Of a stretch of DNA of 64,000 nt, positions 63,030 through 64,000 are shown piece after piece. The notes below the pieces were generated by a model. It saw nothing but the letters and a program-made list of their open reading frames with translations, had not been told where the DNA came from and made no database searches. The DNA comes from Tuctoria greenei. Lineage: Eukaryota > Streptophyta > Magnoliopsida > Poales > Poaceae. The DNA is taken from the NCBI GenBank assembly GCA_036927565.1, contig JAYESD010000002.1, forward strand, positions 232,645,605-232,709,604. The letters run 5' to 3'. Position 1 is the first letter of the stretch. Each line of letters starts with the position of its first letter. Position numbers and translations under genes: made by a program.

Positions 63030-64000
63030 TGTGACACCCGGTTCCGAATATGAACCAAGCGTAACGCATATGTGTGCCCAGGAAGTTCATCACACATATA
63101 CAGTTGCATCACAAACGATATACATAATTTTACCACGTCTTAACTATTAAATAAGTACTTTATTACAATAATCCAATAGTTCACGAATGAGAAAATTCTA
63201 AATAATGCAGCGGAAAATAAACTATGCAGCACGACTCAAATCCACAGGCAATTGACGGTGGTACGCAACCTAGTACTCCGCGTGATCCTCAGGGTACTCC
63301 CAATTGTCTCCAGTAGCTGTTGGGGGGGGGGGGGGATTGCAAGGGTGAGTACATGTCGTACTCAGCAAGTGTGGAAAGTATGACATGTGGCTTATTCAAA
63401 TGACGAATGTAATAATAGCTAAGTGCTGAAAAGTACAGTAACATATTTGAAAAGCATTATACTATGTCTATGTGACACAATCCCATCATAACCATCATAT
63501 TAACAAAATATAAACCATATCCAATTATTGCCAACATCATCATTATCCATGTCCAGTCATCGTAACTCAAATTCATATCCGTAACCATAAGCCAAAAACC
63601 ATCCATAACCATTACCAACCCATTACCATAAACCAACCATCCCAATACCGAAATCCTCTAATCATGTAGGTCATCCAGGCGCTCATAATCGGGAGCACGA
63701 CTATCATGATAGTTTTTAACACTCTGCAGAGGTTGTACCACTTTACCCACATGTTCGTGTTTTCATCACATTTCGGTGACCAAGAAAGCTCCATTATGCC
63801 ATCTCACACTTCCGTAGGTGTGTGGCCAAGAGATCACAAAATAGCCTTTCAAAAGGGACTACTAGTATGTATGGGCCTACTAAGGTTTCACCGGCAGGCT
63901 TGAATCTCCATTCTCCCACCTACGGTCCCCCTCGTGTGCCATGCGGATCCCAGGGCAGTCCTCCTCGACTCCCATTCCCCGCGCCATCCAATGGTCCATA
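63030..64000 (-). repeat. LTR of another gypsy element (Del/Tekay look), partial
   Basis: TGTGACACCCGGTTCCGAAT begins abruptly inside the last tandem repeat of element C. The following text (GTGTGCCCAGGAAGTTCATC, AAATAAGTACTTTATTACAA, GGGTGAGTACATGTCGTACTC) resembles the long LTRs of grass Del/Tekay chromoviruses read from their 3' end, so the element is probably in minus orientation. The inverted AATAAAG poly(A) signal (CTTTATT, 63162) agrees. G14 run at 63322. The LTR continues beyond the window; no gene was seen in this part. Confidence 0.5.

Noticed and set aside
1..64000. tRNA or rRNA genes
   Set aside because: Apart from primer-binding sites complementary to tRNA ends, no cloverleaf or rRNA-like sequence was noticed on either strand. 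A tRNAscan run would settle it.

Overview
The window is a nest of transposable elements from a plant nuclear genome, almost certainly a grass. The evidence is grass-type Tat-lineage Ty3/gypsy elements with an antisense accessory ORF, a Sirevirus-like Ty1/copia element with a tRNA-iMet primer site, an En/Spm (CACTA) element with a TNP2-type transposase, Stowaway-like MITE ends, GT-AG introns and G-box-rich LTRs. No bacterial-style genes and no clearly independent host gene were found. The genus cannot be fixed from the sequence.

Layout, outermost to innermost. (1) Positions 1-8754 hold decayed Tat-type gypsy sequence on the + strand: an antisense accessory ORF (1-2731, minus), an LTR (3191-4034), a gag-less and multiply broken pol (4035-7860), and tandem repeats (8520-8754). 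(2) A minus-strand Tat element (C) begins at 8755. Its LTR is split by the next insertion, with the two parts at 8755-9469 and from 58351. Its accessory ORF (59157-61860) and tandem repeats (62270-63029) follow, until a second LTR of Del/Tekay look starts at 63030 and runs off the window. (3) A Ty1/copia element (9470-58350) sits inside the LTR of C. Its LTRs are 9470-11085 and 56752-58350. (4) A CACTA transposon of 39,808 bp (11664-51471; 15-bp TIRs with one mismatch, perfect ATT target duplication) is inserted in frame-neutral fashion in the copia gag. (5) A 10,953-bp Tat gypsy element D (39466-50418; LTRs 1043/1042 bp, perfect GCTGT duplication) is inserted in the right subterminal repeats of the CACTA element.

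The CACTA element is the most interesting object. It carries a broken TNP2 transposase (13687-17320, minus) and a TNPA-like Transposase_24 gene (37220-39000, plus), each transcribed toward its nearer end. Subterminal arrays flank these genes: 71-bp units in a 284-bp higher-order pattern on the left, and 37-bp and 130-bp units on the right. Between the two genes lie about 20 kb of cargo: a GC-rich 30-bp minisatellite beside the TNP2 start, a DUF4283-like gene, an F-box-like gene, a Ulp1/C48-like protease gene whose catalytic Cys reads Arg, and five copies of a small gene family I do not recognise. The family is named here the RLD-core family (core G-H-Y-x-[YF]-[GA]-L-x2-V-A-x-[RH]-L-D-x-L). Four and a half copies of a roughly 795-bp AT-rich repeat with GGCGGTTGGTA motifs are interspersed among these genes. 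The RLD-core family, present as inverted pairs with matching promoters, is the best candidate for an undescribed transposon-borne system. Its function is unknown.

Functional state: no retroelement here can be autonomous. Copia lost most of RT and its protease Asp, D lost protease and most of RT by a gag-RT deletion, and B has stops and an integrase D-to-A change. The CACTA transposase is broken, but the TIRs, subterminal arrays and target duplication are well preserved, so it could still be mobilised in trans.
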